Of a stretch of 64,000 bases of DNA, positions 7,181 through 16,181 are shown in pieces (the first letter of the stretch is position 1; each line of letters begins with the position of its first letter). Location: positions 62,001 to 126,000 of the forward strand of contig JADCFN010000016.1 of NCBI GenBank assembly GCA_020249505.1, written 5' to 3'. Made by a program: the position numbers and the translations under genes. The DNA is from Roseomonas sp. (GTDB lineage: Bacteria > Pseudomonadota > Alphaproteobacteria > Acetobacterales > Acetobacteraceae). The notes under the pieces are model-generated. The model was not told the origin of the DNA, ran no database searches, and was given only the letters and a program-made list of their open reading frames with translations.

Positions 7181-9187
7181 TTGCCACATTTTTTTGACGC
7201 CTTGCTGCGCCCCCTACGGCGGCTTTTAGCCAAGCCAACCAAAAGGCCTCACGCCGTGCCAGAGACAGTATCCGCTGCGGGACCCGCGCCAATGGAGCCC
7301 GACAAGCCAGCAGATATCGCGCCCATGGCGGTACTGGCTGAAGTCACCCGAGCGGCACATCAACGCGTTATCTTTGATATCTCGGACCTTATTCTTTATC
7401 TGCGCGAAAGTCGCGTGCCCACCGGCATCCAGCGCGTACAACTCAACATCATTCATTATGCAGTCACGGAGTTTCGGGACAAGGCCAATCCAATCATCGT
7501 CTATTTCGACCAAAACAAAAATGATTGGATTTTCATTGAGGAGGATGTCTTCCTTGCGCTTTATCAAGCAACCGAAGCCCATGCAGAGACAGATGAGGAA
7601 GCCTTCCAAACGCTGATGCAGGGCCTCGCGGAAGGCCAGCCGCTGCCGGCCTATCTTGCTGTCAAACCATCACAGGATCGTTTCTTTCTGGCCAATCTGG
7701 GTTCATCCTGGTGGATCGAAAACTACTTTCAAAAGGTGCGCGAATTGCGCAAGCTGCATGATCTTCGCTACGTTCCGATGATCCATGACTGCATTCCCCT
7801 GATGGTGCCTGAGCATTGTCCAGCGGCCTTGGTTGAAGATTTTCGGCAATGGTTCCTGGCCGTTATGCTGGAAGCGGATGCCGTGATCACCAATTCACAT
7901 TGGTCCGCCACGGATATCCGACGTATTTTGGATAGTGCCCTTCCGAATGCACAGCTTTCCGTTCATCCGATTGCCCTGAATGGCAATATGCGCGGCCATC
8001 TTGCGTCACGTGGCCTCGCAGACAGTCAGGCGTTGCAGCATATTCTACCTGCTAGCGCATCCTTTGTTCTTTGTGTTGGAACGCTTGAAAGCCGGAAAAA
8101 CCACCTGTTGCTCTTCAATGCCTGGGCAAGGTTGATGCAACGCCATGATGTGGCAGCGGTCCCCTATCTGATTTGCATTGGCCGTGCTGGGTGGCTGTTT
8201 GATGAGGCCGCGGAATTCCTCCGCGCCCACCCAAGGCTTCATGAACGCATCCTGCTGATTTCCAGTGTGACGGACGGAGCCCTTGCCACGCTCTATGAGC
8301 AATGTCTCTTTTCCATCTTCAACAGCTTTTATGAAGGTTGGGGCTTGCCCATCACTGAAAGCCTTTCCTTCGGCGCACTTGCCCTGGTGGCGCGCAATAC
8401 ATCACTGACAGAAGCCGGCGGTGAGGCCGCCATCTATTTCGAGGATAATGACCCTGAGGACCTTGATGCCAAGCTTGAAATGCTGATCTTCGATACGGTG
8501 AAGCGGCAAAACCTGCGTGATGCAGCGCGCGCCAAGGCCAAGATCAGGGATTGGCGCAGTGTGGCCCATGAATTCCTGCAATGCATCCTTGCCACGGAGC
8601 CAAGCGCGCCGGCACGACAAGCACAATTCCTGCGCCTGCCCCTTGGGCGGCTGATCCATCTTGGCAAGGCGCCGCAGGATACACCGCCCCTTGTCGCGGC
8701 CATGGGCTCTCGATTGCGTGATGGGTTGAATTGGCATCGGCCAGAGGATTGGGGTTCCTGGACCAAGCCAGGTGTCGCGCGGCTATGTCTGCCCTTTCCG
8801 GAGGAGCTGGTGGACCAGGATGCGCTATGCTGCCTGCGACTGCGCGGCCCGGCTTTTGCGACGCCGATCAAGATAAACTTCTTGGCGGATGGAATGCATA
8901 TCTTTGGACCCATCCAACGTGACATTGGCCGCGGCAAACGCTTCGCGCCTTGGTTCCAATTCCGCGTGAAGGCGCGGCAGCTCTGTATTGATATTGATGG
9001 CGGTGCCGGCACCTCGCTCGGCCCCAATGACCGAGATGTCGGCATCGGTGTAACGCACCTTATGCTTTGTCATGCAGAAGATGCTGAAGCACGGCGCAGC
9101 TTCCTGAACGCCTTTCCCGAATTTGGCCTGGCGTCACGCCTGAAAGGGCGCGCCATATTGGAACGGATTGAAATTTCCGCACTTTGA
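7181..9187 (+). CDS. Large GT4-family glycosyltransferase with unassigned C-terminal domain
   Basis: 668 residues. Residues about 60-490 form a GT-B glycosyltransferase: the acceptor loop VPTGIQRVQLN, the central SHWSATDI segment, GTLESRKNHLL, and the signature FNSFYEGWGLPITESL with TEAGGEAAIYF. Residues about 500-668 are an extra domain. It starts around a LNWHRPEDWGSW segment and has alternating beta-like strands; I do not recognise the family, and it may be a carbohydrate-contacting beta-sandwich. The start is TTG at 7181, 3 bp after the upstream GT gene. The first 50 residues are basic and Pro/Ala-rich, so the true start could be slightly later. The following deacetylase gene begins 65 bp downstream. 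Confidence 0.82.
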   Translation: MPHFFDALLRPLRRLLAKPTKRPHAVPETVSAAGPAPMEPDKPADIAPMAVLAEVTRAAHQRVIFDISDLILYLRESRVPTGIQRVQLNIIHYAVTEFRDKANPIIVYFDQNKNDWIFIEEDVFLALYQATEAHAETDEEAFQTLMQGLAEGQPLPAYLAVKPSQDRFFLANLGSSWWIENYFQKVRELRKLHDLRYVPMIHDCIPLMVPEHCPAALVEDFRQWFLAVMLEADAVITNSHWSATDIRRILDSALPNAQLSVHPIALNGNMRGHLASRGLADSQALQHILPASASFVLCVGTLESRKNHLLLFNAWARLMQRHDVAAVPYLICIGRAGWLFDEAAEFLRAHPRLHERILLISSVTDGALATLYEQCLFSIFNSFYEGWGLPITESLSFGALALVARNTSLTEAGGEAAIYFEDNDPEDLDAKLEMLIFDTVKRQNLRDAARAKAKIRDWRSVAHEFLQCILATEPSAPARQAQFLRLPLGRLIHLGKAPQDTPPLVAAMGSRLRDGLNWHRPEDWGSWTKPGVARLCLPFPEELVDQDALCCLRLRGPAFATPIKINFLADGMHIFGPIQRDIGRGKRFAPWFQFRVKARQLCIDIDGGAGTSLGPNDRDVGIGVTHLMLCHAEDAEARRSFLNAFPEFGLASRLKGRAILERIEISAL

Positions 9188-9252
9188 ACGCTATGCTTGC
9201 CATTGGAAGTTTGTATCTTCGATTTGTTTTGTTGTGCGAAGGATCGTCCCCT

Positions 9253-10161
9253 ATGCTAAGCGAACCCGGCCACTACGATTACATGCCCTGGCGCAGGCGC
9301 CCCAAGATTACTTGGCCCAATGGCGCGCGGATCGCTTTTTGGGTGGCGCCCAATATTGAGCATTATGAGCTTGATCCGCCGCCCAATGCGCGCCGCATGC
9401 CATGGACCAGGCCGCAGCCCGATGTGCTTGGCTATTCCTGGCGTGATTACGGCAATCGCGTTGGCTTTTGGCGCATGGCTGATGTCATGGCCCGGCACGG
9501 CGTGCGCGGCAGTGTTTCGCTCAATGTCGCGGTATGTGATCATTATCCGGAAATCATCGAACGTTGCTGTGAACTTGATTGGGAATTGTTCAGTCACGGC
9601 ACCTACAACACCCGCTACTTTTACGGCATGAATGAAGATCAGCAGCGCGCCGTCATTCGCGAAAACCGCGAGACCATCAAGCGCGCGAGTGGGCAGGAAT
9701 TGGATGGCTGGTTAACGCCGGCGATATCGAATGATGAAACTACGCAGCATTTGATGGCGGAAGAAGGCATCAAATACACGCTGGATATGCTGCATGATGA
9801 TCAACCCACGCCGATCAAGGTGCGCAGCGGCCATTTGGTCAGCATTCCCTATTCGCTTGAAATCAACGATGTGCCGCTGCTGGCCATGCGCAATACGCCG
9901 CCCGAACGTTTCGCCGCCATCTGCAAGGCGCAATTCGATCAGCTTTACGAAGAAGGCGCTGAAAGCGGTACCGTGATGTGCATGCCGCTCCATCCCTTCC
10001 TGATCGGCCAGCCGCATCGCATAAACGCGCTGGATGATGTGCTGCGCCATGTGGTGGGCCATGACAAGGTTTGGCTTGCCACGGGGCGAGAGATCGCCGC
10101 CTGGTACACAGAACATCATTTGGCGGAAGCGCAATCCTGGATCGCAGCGGGGACACCATGA
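9253..10161 (+). CDS. Polysaccharide deacetylase-family (NodB/PuuE-like) hydrolase, first of a pair
   Basis: 302 residues from ATG 9253, which has GAAGGAT upstream and gives the family's usual N-terminus; an in-frame ATG at 9184 would overlap the preceding gene. The protein matches the PuuE/allantoinase-like branch of the NodB family: ITWPNGARIAFWVAPNIEHY near the N-terminus, SLNVAVCDHYPE, the SHGTYNTRYFYGM segment holding the probable metal-binding His, and late VMCMPLHPFLIGQPHR. Members hydrolyse N-acyl or cyclic amide bonds; substrates of this branch include allantoin and related ring compounds, as well as glycans. It overlaps the next gene, a diverged paralogue, by 4 bp (ATGA), which suggests a paired or heteromeric enzyme. 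Two glycosyltransferases upstream leave a glycan substrate open. Confidence 0.8.
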   Translation: MLSEPGHYDYMPWRRRPKITWPNGARIAFWVAPNIEHYELDPPPNARRMPWTRPQPDVLGYSWRDYGNRVGFWRMADVMARHGVRGSVSLNVAVCDHYPEIIERCCELDWELFSHGTYNTRYFYGMNEDQQRAVIRENRETIKRASGQELDGWLTPAISNDETTQHLMAEEGIKYTLDMLHDDQPTPIKVRSGHLVSIPYSLEINDVPLLAMRNTPPERFAAICKAQFDQLYEEGAESGTVMCMPLHPFLIGQPHRINALDDVLRHVVGHDKVWLATGREIAAWYTEHHLAEAQSWIAAGTP

Positions 10162-11093
10162 AGGGTTTGCCTGAAGACTATCTGCACTATCCGCACCGCC
10201 GGCGCGGGATGGATCATGATATCTACCCCTTCCGCGCGCTACCTGCTGCGAAGCCGGTTTCTTGGCCGAATGGCGCCCGCGTTGCAGTGTGTATCGCCGT
10301 GCATATGGGCCATTTCCCGATGGATATGCCGCTCAAGCCCTTCATCGCGCCGGGTGGCATGGAACGGCCCTATCCTTCCTATTGGGATTATACTTTGCGC
10401 GATTATGGTAATCGAATCGGCGTTTATCGGCTGATGAAGTCGCTTACTGCGCGTAGCCTACCTGCCACGGCGTTGCTCAGCGCGATACTTTCACGTCGCT
10501 ACCCGGCGCTGATGGATGATCTGGCCGCGGCGCAATGGGAAGTTGCCTGTGCTGGCTTGGATATGGGCCGGCTGCACCATAGCGGCGTGTTGCTGGATGA
10601 AGAACGCGCCACGGTGCAGGAAGCGTCAGGCATCTTGCGCGCACGCTTCGGCACGGCGGTGCGCGGCTGGCATTCGGCGGCGCATTCCGAATCAAGCCAT
10701 ACGCTGCGCCTGGTCGCGGAAGCCGGCTTCAGCTTCACCACCGGCTGGGCGAATGACGACATGCCCTATGTCATGACCACCGATGCCGGGCGCCTGATCT
10801 GCATGCCGCTATCGCAGGATTTGTCGGATCAACGCATGCTGCACCAGCAGCATTTGGCCACCGAGGATTTCACAAATTCCATCCTAGCCGCACATGAAAC
10901 ACTGGATCGGGAAGGACAGGAAACCGGCAGTGGGCGCATTCTGGTGGTGCCCGCAACACCATGGCTGATGGGCGTGCCGCATCGCATCCGCGCTTTCAAT
11001 GCCATGCTGGATGGCATCATGGAACGCGGTGGTATCTGGCCCGCCACCATGGGCCAAATCGCGGAGCATTGGCGCGCGCAAAACCCAGGCTAA
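10158..11093 (+). CDS. Polysaccharide deacetylase-family paralogue with altered active-site motif
   Basis: 311 residues, starting at the ATG that overlaps the stop of the previous gene (ATGA). It shares the layout of its neighbour: PVSWPNGARVAV, the YWDYTLRDYGNRIGVYR segment (matching YSWRDYGNRVGFWR in the first protein), and the final VVPATPWLMGVPHRIRAF. Where the first paralogue has SHGTYNTRY, this one has CAGLDMGRLHHSG, so the usual Ser-His-Gly motif is gone. It may be a non-catalytic partner or act on a different substrate. Its stop overlaps, tail to tail, the stop of the convergent PanE-like gene. Confidence 0.78.
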   Translation: MKGLPEDYLHYPHRRRGMDHDIYPFRALPAAKPVSWPNGARVAVCIAVHMGHFPMDMPLKPFIAPGGMERPYPSYWDYTLRDYGNRIGVYRLMKSLTARSLPATALLSAILSRRYPALMDDLAAAQWEVACAGLDMGRLHHSGVLLDEERATVQEASGILRARFGTAVRGWHSAAHSESSHTLRLVAEAGFSFTTGWANDDMPYVMTTDAGRLICMPLSQDLSDQRMLHQQHLATEDFTNSILAAHETLDREGQETGSGRILVVPATPWLMGVPHRIRAFNAMLDGIMERGGIWPATMGQIAEHWRAQNPG

Positions 11094-12016
11094 TCCTGGG
11101 GCGCGCCCATGGCATAGGGCTTCAGCGCGGCATTGATCATGGCGTGGGTTGGCGTCGGCACGCCAAGCGCGCGGCCCAGCGCCACCACCTTGCCAGACAG
11201 CCATGGCAATTCGATGCGATTGCCGCGAATCAAATCCACCGCCATGGAAGCGCGCATGCCGGCCGGGGCGCCCGCAGTGAATTTCATGCTGCGTTCCAGC
11301 ACATCATCCGGCAACCACACGCCCTTGGCACGAGCAAGGGAAATCACTTCCTCAAACCCTGCGCGGAAATAGGGCGCGATATCGGGGTCATCGCGCAATT
11401 CACCAAGCGGGCGGCGCGTGAGCGCCGTCATACCGGAATTCGTCGCCAGGATAATGAATTTCAGCCAAAGCTCGGTCAGGATGCGATCACTCAGAGTCGC
11501 GTCAAAACCCGCACGCTGGCACCATTCGAGAAATGTCTTGCCGCGTGGCGAGATGCTGCCATCCAACTCCCCAAACGCAAGGCGCATGAAGGTGCCGGTC
11601 TGGCGAATGACGCCTGGCGCATCAATGGTGGCGCTGATTTGTGCAACACCACCCATCACCGCTTTCGCACCCAGAATGGGGATCAGCCTTTCGCTGGAAT
11701 CAATGCCGTTTTGCAAAGGCAGCACGGCCGTATCCGGACCGACCATGGGGCGGATGGCCTCACCAGCGCTTTCCACATCCCATAGCTTCACGCAGAACAT
11801 CACCAGATCCACTATCCCGATGCTGGCCGGATCATCGGTGGCCTTGGTAGGCACAAGATGCGTCTCACCCCGGCCACCCATAATGCGCAAGCCGTCGCGC
11901 TGCATCGCAGTCAGATGCGCCCCACGAGCGATAAAGGTCACATCCGCGCCCGCCTTGGCCAAGGCCGCGCCGAAACCACCGCCAACACCGCCCGTCCCCA
12001 TCACCGCAATACGCAT
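11090..12016 (-). CDS. Ketopantoate reductase-family (PanE/ApbA) NAD(P)H-dependent reductase
   Basis: 308 residues. The N-terminus has the dinucleotide-binding pattern MGTGGVGGGFGAAL and FIARG with TAMQRDGL, typical of 2-dehydropantoate 2-reductases. The middle contains LQNGIDS, and the C-terminal helical domain has WLKFIILATNSGMTAL and the ELPWLSGKVVALG segment used by PanE for substrate binding. PanE reduces 2-dehydropantoate to pantoate in coenzyme A synthesis. Many bacteria have further paralogues of unknown substrate, and no other pan gene is nearby, so panE itself is not assigned. It is transcribed away from eutB across a 141-bp gap that should contain both promoters. Confidence 0.85.
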   Translation of the reverse strand: MRIAVMGTGGVGGGFGAALAKAGADVTFIARGAHLTAMQRDGLRIMGGRGETHLVPTKATDDPASIGIVDLVMFCVKLWDVESAGEAIRPMVGPDTAVLPLQNGIDSSERLIPILGAKAVMGGVAQISATIDAPGVIRQTGTFMRLAFGELDGSISPRGKTFLEWCQRAGFDATLSDRILTELWLKFIILATNSGMTALTRRPLGELRDDPDIAPYFRAGFEEVISLARAKGVWLPDDVLERSMKFTAGAPAGMRASMAVDLIRGNRIELPWLSGKVVALGRALGVPTPTHAMINAALKPYAMGAPQD

Positions 12017-12157
12017 GTCAAATCTCCTGCAACCATCGTCAGTGTATCGCTGCGGACCACGCCTGTCATGTCGGGTGCGCAGCGCAGTTTCCCGCTCGAA
12101 TCCCGCGCGCCTTCGCGGTATATTGCGAAAACTTCAGCCCCTAGACCCAGGATGAGC

Positions 12158-13528
12158 ATGGCCTTCGCGCAGCATATCGGCACAACGCGCTATGTCTTCC
12201 CCGATCTGAAGACACTGCTGGCGCGCGCCACGCCCTTTCGGTCCGGCGATGCCCTGGCCGGCGTTGCCGCGGAAAGTGCTGAGGAACGCATCGCCGCGCA
12301 GCGCGCCTTGGCTGATTTGCCGCTCACGCATTTCCTTTCGGAAAGCGTGATTCCTTATGAAGCGGATGAGGTCACGCGGCTGATCCAGGACAGCCATGGC
12401 AAGGCAGCCTTCGCCCCAATCCGCAGCCTGACGATCGGCGGCTTTCGCGATTGGCTGCTTGCCGATGCCACCGATAGCGCAACCCTTGCGGCGCTAGCCC
12501 CGGGCCTGATGCCGGAAATGGTCGCGGCAACGTCCAAAATCATGCGCGCGGCGGATTTGATCACGGTCGCGGCGAAATGCGAGAATGTCACACGCTTTCG
12601 CAATACCATCGGTCTCAAGGGCCGACTTTCCATCCGCCTGCAACCCAATCACCCAACCGATGATCCACGCGGCATCGCTGCCGCCACGCTTGATGGGCTA
12701 TTGCTCGGCGCCGGCGATGCGGTGATTGGCGTCAATCCCGCGACCGATAATGTGGAAGCGGTGTTGGGGATTCTGGATATGCTGGACCGCTTGCGCACCG
12801 CCTATGACATCCCAACGCAAAGCTGCGTACTAGCGCATGTCACCACCACCATGCGCGCCATGGATCTCGGTGCGCCGGTTGATCTGGTGTTTCAATCCAT
12901 TGGCGGGACTGAGGGCGTCAATCGGTCCTTCGGCGTTGACCTAGCGCTGCTTACGGAAGCGCATGAACAGGCGCTCGCGCTCAAGCGCGGCAGCCTTGGG
13001 CAGAATGTCATGTATTTCGAAACCGGCCAGGGCAGCGCGCTGAGTGCGGATCAGCATCACGGTGTGGATCAGCAAACCCTGGAAGCGCGCGCCTATGCTG
13101 TGGCGCGGCGCTTTTCGCCACTTTTGGTCAATTCCGTGGTGGGCTTCATCGGTCCGGAATACTTGTTTGATGGCAAGCAAATTCTGCGTGCGGGGCTGGA
13201 AGATCATTTCTGCGGCAAGCTGCTCGGCCTTCCGATGGGGGTTGATGTTTGCTATACCAACCATGCGGAAGCGGATCAGGATGATATGGATGCGTTGCTG
13301 ACATGCCTTGCCGCGGCAGGGGTCACTTACGTGATGGGCGTACCGGGGGCGGATGATGTCATGCTCGCCTACCAATCCACATCTTTCCATGATGGGCTTT
13401 ATGCGCGCGCCGCACTTGGCAAACGCCCTGCCCCGGAATTTGAGGATTGGCTGAACCGCATGGGCATTGGCAGCACAACAGAAGCGATCCCTACGCGGCT
13501 GTCACCCGCGCTGATCGGTCTTGAATGA
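12158..13528 (+). CDS. eutB: Ethanolamine ammonia-lyase large subunit
   Basis: 456 residues from the ATG at 12158, which has AGGATG just upstream (ATG 12152 is an alternative adding two residues). The sequence follows EutB from the N-terminal FRSGDALAGVAAESAEER through RLIQDSHG, the Asn/Arg-rich RLQPNHPTDDPRG segment, AGDAVIGVNPATDN and VSLF-equivalent barrel strands to the C-terminal YVMGVPGADDVML. It is the TIM-barrel catalytic subunit that, with adenosylcobalamin, converts ethanolamine to acetaldehyde and ammonia. The small subunit follows with a 4-bp overlap. No microcompartment shell, reactivase (eutA) or permease is present in the window, so this is a minimal eutBC pair. Confidence 0.95.
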   Translation: MAFAQHIGTTRYVFPDLKTLLARATPFRSGDALAGVAAESAEERIAAQRALADLPLTHFLSESVIPYEADEVTRLIQDSHGKAAFAPIRSLTIGGFRDWLLADATDSATLAALAPGLMPEMVAATSKIMRAADLITVAAKCENVTRFRNTIGLKGRLSIRLQPNHPTDDPRGIAAATLDGLLLGAGDAVIGVNPATDNVEAVLGILDMLDRLRTAYDIPTQSCVLAHVTTTMRAMDLGAPVDLVFQSIGGTEGVNRSFGVDLALLTEAHEQALALKRGSLGQNVMYFETGQGSALSADQHHGVDQQTLEARAYAVARRFSPLLVNSVVGFIGPEYLFDGKQILRAGLEDHFCGKLLGLPMGVDVCYTNHAEADQDDMDALLTCLAAAGVTYVMGVPGADDVMLAYQSTSFHDGLYARAALGKRPAPEFEDWLNRMGIGSTTEAIPTRLSPALIGLE

Positions 13529-14259
13529 ACACGCCCAGCAAATGGCGTGATCTACGCCGCTTCACGGATGCGCGCGTGGCACTGGGGCGTGTTGGCAATG
13601 CGCTGCCCACTGCCGCGCATCTGGATTTTCAGGAGGCACATGCACGAGCGCGCGATGCGGTCTGGTCCAGTTTGGATACGGCAAAACTTGAAGCGGAACT
13701 CTCGCCCCTTGGTCTGCCCATTCAACGCGTGACGAGCCAGGCGGAAGAACGCCGGCGCTTTCTGTTGCGCCCTGATCTTGGCCGCCGTTTGCCGGAAGGC
13801 ACTGTTCTGCCAACGGCCAAAGGCAGCGTGGCGCTGGTTATTGCGGATGGGCTTTGCGCCAGCGGCGTGCAGCAACAAGCTCCCGCATTGCTAAGCGTAT
13901 TGGTGCCGGCACTCAACAAGGCGGGCTTCACGCCAGGCCCGATCATCATTGCCGAACAGGCGCGCGTCGCACTTGGCGATGATGTTTCAGAAGGAATGGA
14001 AGCCGCAGCCGTGGTGGTGCTGATCGGCGAAAGACCCGGGCTTTCAGCGACCGATAGCATGGGGCTTTATATCACCTGGGCGGCACGGCGCGGCAGCAAT
14101 GACGCCATGCGCAACTGCATCAGCAATATCCGCCCAGGCGGGCTCAGCGCGGACTTCGCCGCCGCCAAGGCGCTTTGGCTATTGGCCGAAGCGCGCAAGC
14201 TTGGCGCCACCGGCGTGGCGCTCAAGGATGAAATGCCAAGCCATTATCGGCTGACGTAA
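13525..14259 (+). CDS. eutC: Ethanolamine ammonia-lyase small subunit
   Basis: 244 residues, starting with an ATGA overlap on eutB. EutC signatures are clear: WRDLRRFTDARVALGR at the N-terminus, TAAHLDFQEAHARARDAVW, RPDLGRRLP, VIADGLCASGVQ, IGERPGLSATDSMGLYITW and CISNIRPGGLS. The small subunit supplies most of the cobalamin-binding Rossmann-like domain and assembles with EutB. The convergent D-aminoacylase-like gene ends 14 bp away. Confidence 0.95.
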   Translation: MNTPSKWRDLRRFTDARVALGRVGNALPTAAHLDFQEAHARARDAVWSSLDTAKLEAELSPLGLPIQRVTSQAEERRRFLLRPDLGRRLPEGTVLPTAKGSVALVIADGLCASGVQQQAPALLSVLVPALNKAGFTPGPIIIAEQARVALGDDVSEGMEAAAVVVLIGERPGLSATDSMGLYITWAARRGSNDAMRNCISNIRPGGLSADFAAAKALWLLAEARKLGATGVALKDEMPSHYRLT

Positions 14260-14273
14260 CGCCAGAATGCCTT

Positions 14274-15992
14274 TCAGCTTGTCGCGCGCAGCAACTTGCC
14301 CGGCAGCGCGCCCGTATCATGGCCCGCTTCGCGAATGGGCTTGCCGGCAACCAGCGTCATGTCATAGCCATCAACGCGCTGCACCAAACGCCGCCCACCC
14401 GCGGGCAGGTCATAGATCATTTCGGGGTGATACAAACGCAGCGCGTCGAAATTGATGATATTCACATCAGCCATTGCACCGGCCGCCAGTCGCCCACGAT
14501 CCGTCAGGCCAAAGAAATCCGCTGTCTCACTTGTTTGGCGCTTCACCACGAATTCCAAGGGCAGTCCATCGCCGCGCTTCCGATCGCGCGCCCAATGGGT
14601 CAACATGAAGCTCGGCGTGGAGGCATCGCAAATCACGCCGCAATGCGCGCCGCCATCGGAAAGGCCAAGCACCGTTGCCTTGTCCATGTTCATTTCACGC
14701 ACCACGGACAAATCACCGGTTACATAATTGGTGACAGGGAAATAGAGCATCCGCCCACCATCAGCGCCGACCAGGAAATCATAGCAATAGGAAGCGGGAT
14801 CCTGCCCGGCCTTGGCAGCGAGCGCCGCAATGCTGCGCTCCCGCGGTGGCTCATAATCCGGCGGATCGCCCAATTCGAACATATTGTCCCAACGCGTCGC
14901 GATCTGGCGGGACAGCGGCGGCAGCACATCGAGCAACCGCTTCGATGCTTCTTCGGAAAGGATTTTGCGCCGCGTTTCCGGATCACGAAGCCGCGCCAAT
15001 TGCTCAGCCGGCGGAAGCCCTGCCAGCGCCGCAAAGCTTTCGCGCAAGGCAAAGGGATTGAGCGATGTGGTCAGCCCTAAAATCAATCCTACTGTGCGGC
15101 CCGCCACTTGCGCGGCAAGGCTGAGCCCCTCGGCGCGCGCCTCATGCACACCCTGCATCAGGCGCTTCCACCGCTGCGGGTCATAGGCGCGATCCGTCAG
15201 CAGGAACCAAACCGGGCGCTTGGTGGATTTCGCCACTTCGCGCAGCCAGCGGAATTCGGCCGCCTCATCCTCAAAATCGCTCAACATGCCGAAAGTGCCG
15301 CGCCCGGCCTTGCCCATAGCGCGGCCGATGGCGAGCAATTCCTCTTCTTCCGCATAGCGGCCCGGCACCAGATCACCGGCGAGCGTTTTGTGCTGATCAG
15401 TGCGCGATGTCGTGAAGCCAAAGGCACCGGCTTCGAGTGCTTCCTGCGTGAGGCGCGCCATCGCTTCAATATCATCGCCTGTCGCGTTTTCGCGCTTCAG
15501 GCCGCGTTCACCCATAACGTAAACGCGCAAGGGATGATGCGCGAGCTGCGCACCGATATTGAGCGTGCGCGGCATGGCTTCCAAAGCGTCGAGATATTCA
15601 GGGAAGCTTTCCCAATTCCATTTCAACCCTTCGGTCAGCGTAATGCCGGGGATGTCTTCCACCCCTTCCATCAGGTCAATCAGCGCCTGATGGTGGCTTT
15701 TCTGCACCGGCGCGAAGCCAACGCCGCAATTCCCGAAAAGCAAAGTCGTCACGCCATGCCAGGATGAAGGTGCGAGCTTCGGGTCCCAAGTGGCTTGGCC
15801 ATCATAATGCGTATGCACATCCACCCAGCCAGGCGTGACCAGCCGGCCTTCCGCTGAGATATCGCGCCGCGCCGGCCCGGCCTTGCCGCCAACTTGCGTG
15901 ATGCGATCACCATCAATCGCGACATCGCCGGTGTAACGCGGCGTTCCGAGCCCATCCACAATGGTGCCGCCGCGAATCACGATATCATGCAT
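14274..15992 (-). CDS. N-acyl-D-amino-acid deacylase-family amidohydrolase
   Basis: 572 residues from the ATG at 15992, which has GGAGAAG upstream; an earlier in-frame start at 16034 lacks this. It has the amidohydrolase layout: MHDIVIRGGTIVDG small beta domain, the VDVHTHYDGQATWDP metal site, FGNCGVGFAPV, and the late SDGGAHCGVICDAS motif containing the catalytic Asp. The closing segment GAMADVNIINFDALRL is usual for D-aminoacylases and dihydropyrimidinase relatives. Family members remove acyl groups from N-acyl-D-amino acids in the cytoplasm. Close homologues often serve uncharacterised catabolic clusters, so the exact substrate is open. It converges on eutC. Confidence 0.85.
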   Translation of the reverse strand: MHDIVIRGGTIVDGLGTPRYTGDVAIDGDRITQVGGKAGPARRDISAEGRLVTPGWVDVHTHYDGQATWDPKLAPSSWHGVTTLLFGNCGVGFAPVQKSHHQALIDLMEGVEDIPGITLTEGLKWNWESFPEYLDALEAMPRTLNIGAQLAHHPLRVYVMGERGLKRENATGDDIEAMARLTQEALEAGAFGFTTSRTDQHKTLAGDLVPGRYAEEEELLAIGRAMGKAGRGTFGMLSDFEDEAAEFRWLREVAKSTKRPVWFLLTDRAYDPQRWKRLMQGVHEARAEGLSLAAQVAGRTVGLILGLTTSLNPFALRESFAALAGLPPAEQLARLRDPETRRKILSEEASKRLLDVLPPLSRQIATRWDNMFELGDPPDYEPPRERSIAALAAKAGQDPASYCYDFLVGADGGRMLYFPVTNYVTGDLSVVREMNMDKATVLGLSDGGAHCGVICDASTPSFMLTHWARDRKRGDGLPLEFVVKRQTSETADFFGLTDRGRLAAGAMADVNIINFDALRLYHPEMIYDLPAGGRRLVQRVDGYDMTLVAGKPIREAGHDTGALPGKLLRATS

Positions 15993-16181
15993 GGTGCTTC
16001 TCCATCCGGCTTGGTGGTGGCCCCGGAATGCCATGGGGACGCTTTGCTAAGTGTCTAGGCTAACCAAAGCCCCCTGCCCCTGCAAGCAGGCGCTGGCTTG
16101 CTCACCCCTCTGGCGCTGTCTAGCCTGCCCCATCCGCCGGGGCGCGCCGCTTTCGGCAGCAATGAAGATAAGGAAACCAGC

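Noticed and set aside
12017-12157. Cobalamin riboswitch or microcompartment genes near eutBC
   Set aside because: The 141-bp region is too short and lacks a B12-box-like sequence, and no shell or reactivase genes are in the window.
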